From positions 1 to 34,089 of the forward strand of contig JAIRST010000067.1 of assembly GCA_031255325.1 (NCBI GenBank): a stretch of DNA of 34,089 nt, given 5' to 3'. The stretch comes from Holosporales bacterium. GTDB taxonomy: Bacteria > Pseudomonadota > Alphaproteobacteria > UBA3830 > JAIRMZ01. Positions 16,823 through 25,516 of the stretch are shown one piece after another. The translations under genes were made by a program, and so were the position numbers. The notes beneath the pieces are model-generated. The model had not been told where the DNA came from, searched no databases, and saw only the letters and a program-made list of their open reading frames with translations. Numbering within the stretch: position 1 is the first letter of the stretch; each line of letters begins with the position of its first letter.

Positions 16823-17866
16823 GTGTTTTTTTCAAAACTGCGAGGACTGATCTCTTCAGATATGGCCATCGACCTAGGAACAGCCAATACGTTAGTCTAT
16901 GTCAAAGGGAAGGGAATTGTTCTTAATGAGCCTTCCGTTGTGGCTATTGCTGAATCAAAGGGGCGTCGTCAACTATTGGCTGTTGGAGAAGAAGCAAAAC
17001 AAATGGTAGGAAGAACGCCGGGAAATATTCAGGCGATTCGTCCTTTGCGCGATGGCGTTATTGCAGATTTTGAAATCGCTGAAGAAATGATTAAACATTT
17101 CATTCGTAAGGTCCATAACCGAAGCCGTTTCGCTAATCCTCAGATTGTTATCTGCATTCCTTATGGATCAACAGCTGTTGAGCGGCGTGCCATTCAAGAA
17201 GCGGCGGAAAGTGCTGGAGCGCGTCGTGTTTTTCTGATTGAAGAGCCGATGGCGGCGGCTATTGGTGCTGGACTTCCTGTGACCAGTGCTATGGGATCGA
17301 TGGTTGTCGATATTGGGGGAGGAACAACAGAAGTTGCCGTTCTATCTTTGGGAGGCATTGTCTATGCGCGCTCCATTCGTGTTGGAGGAGACAAACTCGA
17401 CGAAGCCATTGCCGGTTACGTTCGTCGGCAAGAGAACCTTCTTATAGGAGAAACTACGGCAGAACGTATTAAGAAAGAAATTGGCGCAGCATCGCCTCCT
17501 GAAAAAGGAGATGGGCGAACCCTTCGCATAAAAGGACGGGATTTGCTACGGGGTGTGCCTAAAGAAATTGAAATGTCTGAGCGAAAAATTGCAGAAAGCC
17601 TTGCAGAACCTCTTGCAACTATTGTTGAATCGGTAAAGATAGCCCTTGAATCTACAGCGCCGGAGCTTTCTGCGGATATCGTTGATAATGGTATTGTGCT
17701 TACAGGAGGTGGCGCTTTATTGGGACGCCTGGATATCCTTCTTCAAAACGTCACAGCCCTTCCGGTATCTGTGGCGGAAGAGCCCCTTTTCTGTGTTACT
17801 CTAGGGACAGGACGCGTTTTAGAATCTCTCAATACGATGAAAGATATATTGCTGAAAGCATACTAA
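16823..17866 (+). CDS. mreB: Rod-shape-determining actin homologue MreB
   Basis: MreB is the bacterial actin whose membrane-bound filaments guide lateral wall synthesis by RodA and PBP2. The 347-residue protein has phosphate-1 DLGTANTLVYVKGKG, the conserved IRPLRDGVIADFEIAEEM, EEPMAAAIGAGLPV, phosphate-2 VVDIGGGTTEVAVLS, and the C-terminal adenosine motif LTGGGALLGRLD. An N-terminal amphipathic stretch (FFSKLRGLI) fits membrane binding. The start is GTG behind GAGGATA; this is the normal start for the family. First gene of mreBCD. Confidence 0.98.
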   Translation: MFFSKLRGLISSDMAIDLGTANTLVYVKGKGIVLNEPSVVAIAESKGRRQLLAVGEEAKQMVGRTPGNIQAIRPLRDGVIADFEIAEEMIKHFIRKVHNRSRFANPQIVICIPYGSTAVERRAIQEAAESAGARRVFLIEEPMAAAIGAGLPVTSAMGSMVVDIGGGTTEVAVLSLGGIVYARSIRVGGDKLDEAIAGYVRRQENLLIGETTAERIKKEIGAASPPEKGDGRTLRIKGRDLLRGVPKEIEMSERKIAESLAEPLATIVESVKIALESTAPELSADIVDNGIVLTGGGALLGRLDILLQNVTALPVSVAEEPLFCVTLGTGRVLESLNTMKDILLKAY

Positions 17867-17875
17867 TAAGGACAC

Positions 17876-18721
17876 ATGCCTTCTCCTGTACAAAAGCCTA
17901 AAAGTATTCCCCACACAGCGGTCACTTTAAGACGAAGGCAGGCGTTTTTAAGCTTACTTTTAGGATGTGTCGGTATAGGAGGGTTGCATACGCCGTACAT
18001 GGCGCCTTACATCGAGCAGGCGCGCTTTGTTACAATGGAAGCTAAAGCTGTCCTATTAAAGAAGTATCATATCCACATAGTTGAAAAACTCTGGGAGCTT
18101 CTTGGCTTATCAGACCAGCACCGGACAATTGAGACGTTACAAGAGCAGCTTATTACCTCGCGCATCGAGGAGCAGAGAGCACAATATTTACGTCAAGAAA
18201 ATGCCGAGCTCCGTAACTTGCTTGCCATTGATGCGCCACAAGAATTTATCGCACTTGGAGCTCGTATTTTAGGACAGACAGAAGCGCATACACATACGCT
18301 TATGCTGGATATTGGTACCGATAAGGGCGTTTGTCTGAATGCTGCCGTTGTGGTTCGTGATGGCCTTATCGGTCGTATCACACAAGTTGGCAAAGATTGG
18401 AGCCAAGTATTGCTGGTAACGGATGGTACAGCACGTATTCCTGTTTCCTTATATCCTTCTGGAGAACGGGCGATTTTAAGTGGAGATTTCTCACAAACCC
18501 TAAGGGTAGATCTTCTTCGAAATCTACATTTCAATTCTGAGCAACTGGCCCTTACATCGGAAGTTGGGGCCTGTTTCCCAAAAGGAGTTCCTGTTGGTTC
18601 TATGGACGTGAAGACGTCTGCGCTACGCGTTATTCCTGCAGCATCTGCGCAGAATTTGGAATTCGTTTGTGTTTTAATCTCTGTTGCCGCGACTCAGGAA
18701 AGAACATATGCAGAACCTTAA
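17876..18721 (+). CDS. mreC: Rod-shape-determining protein MreC
   Basis: MreC links the MreB filament to PBP2 in the periplasm. The 281-residue protein has a basic N-terminus, one membrane segment (about residues 26-44), a coiled-coil stretch (about 85-115, EQLITSRIEEQRAQYLRQ then NAELRNLL), and the paired beta-barrel domains with GARILGQ, LDIGTDKGV, VVVRDGLIGRI and the FPKGVPVGSM block. It starts 9 bases after mreB behind AAGGACAC and overlaps mreD by 14 bases. Confidence 0.95.
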   Translation: MPSPVQKPKSIPHTAVTLRRRQAFLSLLLGCVGIGGLHTPYMAPYIEQARFVTMEAKAVLLKKYHIHIVEKLWELLGLSDQHRTIETLQEQLITSRIEEQRAQYLRQENAELRNLLAIDAPQEFIALGARILGQTEAHTHTLMLDIGTDKGVCLNAAVVVRDGLIGRITQVGKDWSQVLLVTDGTARIPVSLYPSGERAILSGDFSQTLRVDLLRNLHFNSEQLALTSEVGACFPKGVPVGSMDVKTSALRVIPAASAQNLEFVCVLISVAATQERTYAEP

Positions 18722-19181
18722 ACGTTGGTACATTTTCCCAATTTGTCTTATGGTTGCAGCACCTTTAGGCTTCCTTCCGGTTTTTCCGAATAGGCTTTTC
18801 TTTATATGGCTTCTTATGTTTCAAGGAATTCTAACATTCCAGCAACCTTCTTACTTTGGGGTATGGAGCATTTGCCTGTTTTTAGATTTTTTCTATGATA
18901 TTCCTATTGGGGTAACTTTTCTTTCTTTTGCTATAATATATTTAGGGCTCGATTGGGCATTTAAATATCTGATTGGCGTCTCGTTCTTTATCTTATGGGG
19001 AATCGTTATTGTCGTCGTTATAGGGCTTGATGCCCTTTTTTTTAGGGGGGGGGCTTGGCGCATGTTGATGCATTCTGAGTCATGGGTCAGGCTAGGCATT
19101 GCCGTAGGATTTTATCCACTCATCACGTGGGTATGTCGAAAAATACGAGAGAGTAAAATTTTCACCACTTCAAAAAATTAA
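18708..19181 (+). CDS. mreD: Rod-shape-determining protein MreD
   Basis: MreD is the small polytopic membrane partner of MreC. The 157-residue product has about five hydrophobic segments and the FLDFFYDIPIGVTFLSFAIIYL region typical of the family, where the Asp-rich turn precedes a membrane helix. The open frame extends upstream to a TTG at 18684, but ATG 18708 follows AGGAAAG at a good distance and gives a normal N-terminus. A run of nine G (19045-19053) falls in the coding region at RGGAW and may slip. Confidence 0.93.
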   Translation: MQNLKRWYIFPICLMVAAPLGFLPVFPNRLFFIWLLMFQGILTFQQPSYFGVWSICLFLDFFYDIPIGVTFLSFAIIYLGLDWAFKYLIGVSFFILWGIVIVVVIGLDALFFRGGAWRMLMHSESWVRLGIAVGFYPLITWVCRKIRESKIFTTSKN

Positions 19182-19259
19182 TATTTATACTTCAAAATAT
19201 CCATGAAATATGCTGCCATAAAAAATGGAAACTATTGACCGAACAATTTTATAGAATAA

Positions 19260-19748
19260 ATGTCGTTAACTCATCCTTTTGAACCTGTTTTTGATAAAAA
19301 TTCCTCTATTCTAATATTAGGAACGTTTCCATCCGTAAAATCACGAGAGTATGGTTTTTATTATGGGCATCCTCAGAATAGATTTTGGAAAGTAATCGCC
19401 TCTATTACGCATACCTCACTCGTTCCCGAAACAATAGAAGAAAAAAAGCTTCTCCTTCTCAACAATAAAATCGCTCTTTGGGATATCCTGAAAAGATGTT
19501 CTATAAAAGGTTCAAGTGATTACAGTATTAAAAACACTGTTCCCGTAGATTTATCTATTTTATTAGAATATACGCATATTACACAAATTTTTGTTAATGG
19601 TGAAAAGGCGCATCAACTGTTTATGAGATATTTTTATAAAAATCTTAAAAAAGAAGCGATAAAACTTCCCTCAACAAGTTCAGCGAATGCTCACTATACC
19701 TTTGACAAATTGGTTTTGGCTTGGAAACGCGTAACACAAGAACTTTAA
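19260..19748 (+). CDS. DNA-deoxyinosine (hypoxanthine) glycosylase, UDG superfamily
   Basis: A 162-residue member of the uracil-DNA glycosylase superfamily, best matched to the family annotated as hypoxanthine/deoxyinosine DNA glycosylase (family 6). Seen motifs are LILGTFPSVKSREYGFYYGHPQNRFW, with the water-binding and stacking residues of the active site, and the second motif LPSTSSANAHYTFDKL. It would excise deaminated adenine (hypoxanthine) from DNA. It has no partner gene, sits 78 bases behind mreD, and is AT-rich compared with mreBCD, so it may have been acquired. The ATG has no strong ribosome binding site. Confidence 0.85.
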   Translation: MSLTHPFEPVFDKNSSILILGTFPSVKSREYGFYYGHPQNRFWKVIASITHTSLVPETIEEKKLLLLNNKIALWDILKRCSIKGSSDYSIKNTVPVDLSILLEYTHITQIFVNGEKAHQLFMRYFYKNLKKEAIKLPSTSSANAHYTFDKLVLAWKRVTQEL

Positions 19749-19910
19749 AGAATCTTATCCCAAAGACCAAGCTGAAGAACAGAAAGCAATGCGATAAAAG
19801 TTATTTTAGCATCCATTAGACTTGTCATCATGAGATTTTTAAGGGAAATATCATGCCTTGTAATTGATACAGTATGTTTTTGTGACTTTAAAATCCACTA
19901 AACGGTATTG

Positions 19911-19932
19911 AATCTGATATAGGTGTCAGTTC
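19911..19932. repeat. Third copy of the 22-base motif AATCTGATATA-n4-TCAGTTC
   Basis: AATCTGATATA, then GGTG, then TCAGTTC. The same motif forms the right end of the inverted-repeat element at 32590-32741, where it reads AATCTGATATA, AGGA, TCAGTTC. This copy lies 12 bases past the stop of the minus-strand MscS gene. No matching opposite end is found nearby, so it may be a solo end of a mobile element. Confidence 0.55.
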
Positions 19933-19944
19933 ACGAGAAGCGTT

Positions 19945-21876
19945 TTACGCATGTCTTTGCTGTGTGAATAAGGGATCGGCTGCTGTATAGCATCTAATGG
20001 GTTGTACGGGAACATCTATCCCCATGGTGTCGAATTTTTTCTTGAGCCGTCTGTGAAATTCAAATCCAACAAGTTTCAAGGGATCAGGATGCGTTTTAAT
20101 AGCCCAAATGAGGGTTATCCCTTTTAAATCAAAGGGTGTAATACCAAAAATTTGTACTGGTTCGGTGACTTGCTCTTTATAAGAATCGTCTGTAAGAAGC
20201 TCTTGTCCCACTTCCTCGAGAGCTTGTGTAACTTTAGCGACGTTCTCACGAGGATCGATCGTAAGCTCATAAATTTGAAGGGTATAATCTCGCGATAGAT
20301 TACAGAATGCACTCACTGTGGAATAAGGAATAACATGTAGCGTTCCACTGACCTCACGTACATAGACAGCGCGGATGGACATGCGTTCCACAAATCCGCT
20401 GATGCCATTGATCGTGACATAGTCACCTGTATCCATGTCATCTTCAATAAGCACGATGGTTCCTTGGATAAAAGATTTCGTGACTTCTTGTGCTCCAAAG
20501 CTGATTGCAAGTCCCAACACACTGAATCCAGCGAGAAGCGGAGCTATACTAAATCCAAGGTTTTCCACTATTCCTGCAAGAACAACAAAAAAGATAGCAA
20601 CATGAAAAACGCTTTTTAAGAGCGGCAAAAATGTCCGCAACCGCTTTTCCTTTTCTGGATTTTCCGCTTGAACCAAGGTTATTTTATAATCTATACAAAG
20701 CGTTAAAGCTTGATATAGAACGATCCCTGCACACATCAGAAAAGCATTCCCTAAAAAGCTAACTAAAATGATATGCCCCCACGGTGTACTTGCTGCATGG
20801 AAAATAGACAGTCCACAAAAGTGGCCAATCAAAAGCACAAGGAATATGTAGAATATTGCGATAGTGAGAGATTCGATTTGCGTAAGGCTCTTTTGTGCAC
20901 GTTCTAAAAAAGTACTGTTTTGTGCTTTGCTTTCCTTTAAGATACGTCGTACCTTACGAGGAAGCCACAAAATACAAGAAATAATAAATTGCATTCCTGC
21001 TATAGTAATAAGACTAATGGCCAAAGGTTTGAGCCAGTTAGCAGGCTTAAATTCTATTTCGTAAAACTCTAATCCCAAAAGGAGTACACCACCGTATCCA
21101 AGGAAAATCCACCATCTTTTATTAAGAGCGCAAAAAATATCTATCCAAACGCTTATATTGTTTTCTTTATGTGTACTATTTAAAAGATCCTTGATAGCGG
21201 AACGGGCACGAAAAACAGAAAGCAACATATAACAAAGAGCTATGGAAAGAAGACTGTGCTTCGTAAGGGTTATGGTTGTTTTTGGGAATTCCAGCAAAAA
21301 TTGAGCGCTACTTACCGTTATGATACCGATACTTGTTATCCATAATGTAGTTTTGATGAAAGACCATAAAGAACGCATGTGAATTTCTGCAGCACGGAAT
21401 AAGCGAGCATGCGGAGTGTATGGAGAGAGTACTGCCATGGCAAAAAGGCGCAGGAAAGCTGCACTTGATAAAGTACCGACAAAAGTTACGTAAAAAGTAT
21501 GAAGTGATCTACTTTGAAGAAAACTTGCTTCATAAAAACCAAGTAAAGCAAAAAGAGCAATAGGTACCATAGATCGACACAAACTGCCAAAAGTAAAAAA
21601 CAGGTGGTCTATTTTAGAAGAATGATTAATATAACGTATCAACGCCCGTTCTAGTATCCACGAAGCCCAAAATTGAACGATCAGAAAAATGATAAAAACA
21701 ATGAATGGATATAATAGAACTGATGTGTATCCTTCAGATAAAGTTTCCGTATTAAGGAGAGTCTGTACTTCTTGCAACGAAGAAATTTGTGCTTTGGCTG
21801 ATTGCAGCAATGCTAGGAAAGTCATGCTTCCTGTACATAAGCTTAAGATCTTTTTTTGTACATTTGACAGACTCAT
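19945..21876 (-). CDS. Large MscS-family mechanosensitive ion channel
   Basis: MscS channels open under membrane tension and release solutes during osmotic downshock. The 643-residue protein has an N-terminal hydrophobic/signal segment, about ten further membrane helices, then the MscS core from about residue 450: GFSVLGLAISFGAQEVTKSFIQG (pore helix), VLIEDDMDTGDYVTINGISGFVERMSIRAV (beta domain), and a C-terminal alpha-beta cage domain. The extra membrane helices place it with the larger MscM/YbdG-like members, not minimal MscS. The frame extends to an ATG at 21903, but GGGGAG (21884-21889) lies 7 bases before ATG 21874-21876, so that start is preferred. It is divergent from comF. Confidence 0.9.
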   Translation of the reverse strand: MSLSNVQKKILSLCTGSMTFLALLQSAKAQISSLQEVQTLLNTETLSEGYTSVLLYPFIVFIIFLIVQFWASWILERALIRYINHSSKIDHLFFTFGSLCRSMVPIALFALLGFYEASFLQSRSLHTFYVTFVGTLSSAAFLRLFAMAVLSPYTPHARLFRAAEIHMRSLWSFIKTTLWITSIGIITVSSAQFLLEFPKTTITLTKHSLLSIALCYMLLSVFRARSAIKDLLNSTHKENNISVWIDIFCALNKRWWIFLGYGGVLLLGLEFYEIEFKPANWLKPLAISLITIAGMQFIISCILWLPRKVRRILKESKAQNSTFLERAQKSLTQIESLTIAIFYIFLVLLIGHFCGLSIFHAASTPWGHIILVSFLGNAFLMCAGIVLYQALTLCIDYKITLVQAENPEKEKRLRTFLPLLKSVFHVAIFFVVLAGIVENLGFSIAPLLAGFSVLGLAISFGAQEVTKSFIQGTIVLIEDDMDTGDYVTINGISGFVERMSIRAVYVREVSGTLHVIPYSTVSAFCNLSRDYTLQIYELTIDPRENVAKVTQALEEVGQELLTDDSYKEQVTEPVQIFGITPFDLKGITLIWAIKTHPDPLKLVGFEFHRRLKKKFDTMGIDVPVQPIRCYTAADPLFTQQRHA

Positions 21877-21960
21877 CGAAAAACTCCCCAAAAAGTCTTG
21901 CATTTTTCTTCATTGTGCGAACAAATTGTGAAAAAATCCTGAATAAATATTGAGAAGAGA

Positions 21961-22722
21961 ATGGATATCCTGCGTTTCTTTAAAAGAATGACGAATATTT
22001 TACTTCCGCCGCATTGTGTATGTTGTCAAGAACCCATCACAGGGGATGTTGCCTTATGCGCAACATGTTGGAAAAAGCTCAGCCTTTTTCATACTCCTTG
22101 GTGTGCACGGTGTGGAACACCTCTTAATTTCGAGCTTCCTGGCGAAAATATTTGTGAAGAATGCTCTAGAAAATTTATTCATATTTTCGATGGCGCCCGT
22201 TCTGTTGCTGCTTATCAGGGAAGTGCACGCACTTTGGTATTAAAACTCAAGCACGCCGATGCAGCTTATTTAGCGCCTCTTATGGGATCGTTGATGCAAC
22301 GTGCAATAAAGGACCTCAAAAACGTGGATTATGTTATTCCTGTCCCTTTGCATTGGAGGCGCCTTTTGAAACGCAAATACAATCAATCCGCTCTTTTGGC
22401 GTATTACTTAACAAAAAAAAGACATCTTCCCTATGCGCCGAGTTTTTTAAAGCGCCATCGCGCCACCCCCTCGCAAAAAGGCCATAATGCGCAAGAACGT
22501 TATGAAAATGTAGAAGGCGCTTTTTCTGTTACAAAAAAAGGATACCTGGCTTTGGAAAGAAAAAATGTACTCCTTATCGATGACGTATGGACAACAGGCG
22601 CTACGTTAACCTCCTGTACAAAAACGCTAAGAAAAGCAGGTGTTTCTAAGGTATATGTCTTAACTTTTGCCCGAGTCCTAAAGGGAGAAGCTCTGGTGCG
22701 ATTGAGTGAAGACACCCTCTAG
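21961..22722 (+). CDS. comF: ComF-family phosphoribosyltransferase-like protein
   Basis: A 253-residue protein of the ComF/GntX family. The N-terminus has two Cys pairs in CVCCQEPITGDVALCATC and two more in CARCGTP and CEEC, which look like zinc ribbons. The C-terminal half is a PRTase fold with the PRPP-binding motif VLLIDDVWTTGATL (about residues 203-216). In naturally competent bacteria ComF helps handle incoming single-stranded DNA; in many other bacteria its role is unknown. In this neighbourhood no other competence gene is seen. The ATG follows GAGAAGAG. Confidence 0.9.
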   Translation: MDILRFFKRMTNILLPPHCVCCQEPITGDVALCATCWKKLSLFHTPWCARCGTPLNFELPGENICEECSRKFIHIFDGARSVAAYQGSARTLVLKLKHADAAYLAPLMGSLMQRAIKDLKNVDYVIPVPLHWRRLLKRKYNQSALLAYYLTKKRHLPYAPSFLKRHRATPSQKGHNAQERYENVEGAFSVTKKGYLALERKNVLLIDDVWTTGATLTSCTKTLRKAGVSKVYVLTFARVLKGEALVRLSEDTL

Positions 22723-22836
22723 CATAGGTAATAAAAGATAGAATTTTTTCATGTTTTTCCTTGTATCTTTACAAGATTTCTTGTAGATATCCTAATAAGA
22801 TGAAGCGAAGAGTTGTTCTAAAAAAGGAAAAAGATT

Positions 22837-23025
22837 GTGGCTGTTCCTAAAAAGAAAACATCAAAGTCTCGGCGAGATATGCGTCGGGCCCATGCAGCGT
22901 TGGTTCCTGTCTTCGGCGGAGAGTGTCAAACATGTGGAGAGAAGAAGCGTCCACATCATGTGTGCCCTGTGTGTGGGCATTATAACAAACGTCCTGTTTT
23001 AAAAGATTCCCGCGTCTCTGAGTAA
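22837..23025 (+). CDS. rpmF: 50S ribosomal protein L32
   Basis: A 62-residue L32 with the invariant N-terminus MAVPKKKTSKSRRDMRRAH and two CxxC pairs (CQTC and CPVC) forming a zinc-binding site, so this is the zinc-binding form of L32. The start is GTG behind AAGGAAAAAG. It heads the rpmF-plsX-fabH-ihfA cluster and sits 18 bases ahead of the plsX ATG. Confidence 0.97.
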   Translation: MAVPKKKTSKSRRDMRRAHAALVPVFGGECQTCGEKKRPHHVCPVCGHYNKRPVLKDSRVSE

Positions 23026-23043
23026 ATTTACGGAAAGCATGTG

Positions 23044-24105
23044 ATGTCATCATCGCCCAGGCCTATTCGCATAGCTATCGATTGTATGGGAGGGGATACA
23101 GCTCCAGAGGTTGTTTTTCAAGGAATCTCTCTTTGTGCGAAAGAGTTGGGGCCTATTTCTCTACAGCTTTATGGGGTACAGGCGGCGATAGAGCCCCTTG
23201 TTGAAGAGATTAAGAAAGATACTGCCTGCAAAGATTTATTTATTGAAGTAATCCTAGCCGACGATGTGGTTACCTCTGACATGAAACCTAAAGTCGCTGT
23301 ACGCTCTCATCGAGCCTCTAGTATGGGGCTCGCTGTTATGGCTGTTCGGGAAAAGCGTGCAGATGCTGTTCTATCAGCGGGAAACACGGGTGCTTTCATG
23401 GCGTTTTCCAAGATTATGCTCGGTACGTTAAAGGGGATTGATCGTCCTGCTATTGCAACATTCCTTCCCACATCCAAAGGGCAGTCTTTGGTATTAGATT
23501 TAGGAGCGAATGCAGAATGTTCCGGTCGTAACCTGGTGGAATTTTCTTTCATGGGCGAGGCGCTGACGCAAGCATGTTTGGGCATTTCTGCCCCTAGTAT
23601 TGGGCTATTAAATATCGGTTCAGAAAACACGAAAGGTAATCGTATTGTTCAGGAAGCTGCAGAGATTCTCACGAAAACAGATCTTCTGAAAAATTATATA
23701 GGATTTGTAGAAGGAACGGATATCATGGCAGGGACAGTAGATGTCGTCGTTACAGATGGATTCACAGGAAATGTTGCCCTGAAAACGATCGAAGGATCTA
23801 TGCGCTTTGTCAAAGAACAAGTTGGACGTGCCGTAAAAAAATCTATTGGAACACGTATTAGCGCTTTTATACTTTATCGTACCCTGAAGAAAGCTTTTAC
23901 ACGCTTCGACCCACGTATTTATAACGGAGCTGTACTCTTAGGTCTCAATGCTTTAGCGGTAAAAAGTCATGGAAATGTGGATGCCTTTTCCTTTGCACAT
24001 GCGCTAAAGTTTACCGTAAATGTTGCGCGTCAAGATCTTTTAACGCATGTAAAAACATATGTTGATAGATGGGCATCAACCGAAGAAGGGACTTCCAGGG
24101 AATAA
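23044..24105 (+). CDS. plsX: Phosphate acyltransferase PlsX
   Basis: PlsX converts acyl-ACP to acyl-phosphate for phospholipid synthesis by the PlsX/PlsY route. The protein has the N-terminal IAIDCMGGDTAPEVV, SAGNTGAFMAFSK, the VLDLGANAEC stretch, LNIGSENTKGN, and the VVTDGFTGNVALKT block, all typical. About 353 residues, normal for the family. GTG 23041 and ATG 23044 are adjacent in frame; GGAAAG (23032-23037) is better spaced for the ATG. Its stop and the fabH start share TAATG. Confidence 0.97.
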   Translation: MSSSPRPIRIAIDCMGGDTAPEVVFQGISLCAKELGPISLQLYGVQAAIEPLVEEIKKDTACKDLFIEVILADDVVTSDMKPKVAVRSHRASSMGLAVMAVREKRADAVLSAGNTGAFMAFSKIMLGTLKGIDRPAIATFLPTSKGQSLVLDLGANAECSGRNLVEFSFMGEALTQACLGISAPSIGLLNIGSENTKGNRIVQEAAEILTKTDLLKNYIGFVEGTDIMAGTVDVVVTDGFTGNVALKTIEGSMRFVKEQVGRAVKKSIGTRISAFILYRTLKKAFTRFDPRIYNGAVLLGLNALAVKSHGNVDAFSFAHALKFTVNVARQDLLTHVKTYVDRWASTEEGTSRE

Positions 24106-25067
24106 TGCTCTGCTCAGTCTTAAAAGGTGTAGGGGGATACCTCCCTACAAGCGTGTTAACAAATGATGACCTCAGTCGAACGATGGATACATCCGATACA
24201 TGGATCCGTCGGCGAACAGGAATAGGCGAGCGACATATTGCCGCCCCCGAAGAATGCACTTCCGATCTTGCCGTGTATGCGGCGCAACGCGTTTTCAAAG
24301 CAGCAGGGATAAGTCCTGAAGCCATTGATTTAGTGTTAGTGGCAACTGTTTCTCCAGACCGAACTTTTCCATCCACAGCAGCTTTAGTGCAAGGGAAATT
24401 GGGCATTACGCGCGGCATGGCGTTCGATGTTAATGCAGCCTGTAGTGGGTTTTTGTATGCCATAACCCTGGCGGATGCCTTACTCAAGCAACGTCAAGCA
24501 ACCTGTGCTTTGGTAATAGGGGCCGAAACATTTTCCCGATTGCTCGATTGGTCTGATCGAACAACGGCTCCCTTATTTGGAGATGGGGCAGGTGCTGTTA
24601 TTTTGAAAGCAGAAGAACATTCAGCGCCTGCTGGCATCCTCTCTTCTTGCCTCTATGCAGATGGAAGCCAGTGGGAGATTTTGTATACGGATGGGGGGCC
24701 TTCTTTAAATCAGCGAACAGGTGTTACCCGGATGCAAGGACGTGAGGTCTTTCGCCAAGCGATCGAAAAGATGCTTGAGTCTATCCGATACCTTCTGGTA
24801 CAAGCGGATATTTCCCTTGATGAAATTGCATGGATCATCCCCCATCAGGCTAATGCACGCATCATCGAATCTATAGCCGAACGCCTCTCTTTTCCTATAG
24901 AGCGTGTCTTAGTGACAGTAGATCGTCATGCTAATACTTCGGCCGCTTCTATTCCTTTGGCTATCGTTGAAGGATTCGAATCAGGGAAACTAGCATTCGG
25001 TCAACATGTCCTATATACTAGCATTGGTGCTGGTTTAACATGGGGAGCATCTTTGATGCGTTTATAG
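24105..25067 (+). CDS. fabH: Beta-ketoacyl-ACP synthase III
   Basis: FabH condenses acetyl-CoA with malonyl-ACP to start fatty acid synthesis. The 320-residue protein has the full catalytic triad: Cys about 113 (AACSGFLYA), His about 247 (IIPHQANARI) and Asn about 277 (RHANTSAASIP). The WIRRRTGIGERHIA motif and the C-terminal SIGAGLTWGASL are also present. The frame is open upstream within plsX to 24069, but ATG 24105 (shared TAATG with plsX) gives the standard start MLCSVLKGVGGYLP. ihfA starts 8 bases after the stop. Confidence 0.97.
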   Translation: MLCSVLKGVGGYLPTSVLTNDDLSRTMDTSDTWIRRRTGIGERHIAAPEECTSDLAVYAAQRVFKAAGISPEAIDLVLVATVSPDRTFPSTAALVQGKLGITRGMAFDVNAACSGFLYAITLADALLKQRQATCALVIGAETFSRLLDWSDRTTAPLFGDGAGAVILKAEEHSAPAGILSSCLYADGSQWEILYTDGGPSLNQRTGVTRMQGREVFRQAIEKMLESIRYLLVQADISLDEIAWIIPHQANARIIESIAERLSFPIERVLVTVDRHANTSAASIPLAIVEGFESGKLAFGQHVLYTSIGAGLTWGASLMRL

Positions 25068-25075
25068 GCAAGAAG

Positions 25076-25378
25076 ATGAGCACAAAAAAAACATCAACGG
25101 TTATTCGTGCAGAATTAGCGAGAGCTTTAGCTGAAGCGTTCAAGATCCATCGTCTTCAGTCAGAGGAGTTTCTGGAAACCACACTTGAGGAAATTGGCGC
25201 AGCGCTAGCACGCGGAGAAAGTGTAAAACTAACCAATTTTGGCACATTCAAGCTTTTATCGAAAAAAAGCCGTCTTGGGCGCAATCCTAGAACACTTGAA
25301 CCTGCAAAAATTAAAGCACGACGTGTTATATCGTTTCATTCTTCTTTGGAATTAAAAACACGTCTTAATGCACCTTAA
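25076..25378 (+). CDS. ihfA: Integration host factor alpha subunit
   Basis: IHF is a DNA-bending heterodimer with roles in transcription, replication and recombination. The 100-residue HU/IHF-fold protein has the family's KLTNFGTF and the beta-arm RLGRNPRT with the DNA-intercalating Pro, followed by IKARRVISF. The alpha assignment rests on sequence style and on the plsX-fabH-ihfA order. The frame extends back to 25040 inside fabH, but ATG 25076 gives the usual N-terminus. In many alphaproteobacteria a merR-type gene follows; here only a short frame does. Confidence 0.93.
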   Translation: MSTKKTSTVIRAELARALAEAFKIHRLQSEEFLETTLEEIGAALARGESVKLTNFGTFKLLSKKSRLGRNPRTLEPAKIKARRVISFHSSLELKTRLNAP

Positions 25379-25466
25379 TTTTCGGTATTTTTTGAGAATT
25401 GGCACTTCTATAATTTATAAGGCCTAGAAGCCATTTATGGTGGATTTTTAAGATCGTAAGAGCATA

Positions 25467-25496
25467 TTGTATTAAATTAGAAAGGATTTTTATAAT
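25467..25496 (+). promoter_or_regulatory. Strong-looking sigma-70 promoter after ihfA
   Basis: TTGTAT (25467-25472) and a perfect TATAAT (25491-25496) spaced by 18 bases, reading toward the 3' end of the minus-strand lipoprotein gene. A Shine-Dalgarno-like GAGGAAAG (25503-25510) and an ATG follow. Confidence 0.5.
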
Positions 25497-25516
25497 TAAC
25501 AAGAGGAAAGTAGGTA

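Noticed and set aside
19749..19910. Minus-strand frame of about 28-48 codons with a hydrophobic tail (ITFIALLSVLQLGLW) downstream of the MscS gene
   Set aside because: No good start or ribosome site, and it begins close to the repeat motif; it may be chance or a relic. Not strong enough to list as a gene.
22766..22785. Small hairpin CTTGTA-TCTT-TACAAG between comF and rpmF as a terminator
   Set aside because: Only six pairs, AT-rich, and no following T-run.
24011..24487. 158-codon minus-strand frame across plsX/fabH
   Set aside because: Antisense to two conserved genes; no independent support.
25404..25438. Imperfect hairpin after ihfA (GGC, TTCTA ... TAGAA, GCC) as a terminator
   Set aside because: The stem is interrupted, the loop is long, and no T-tract follows directly.
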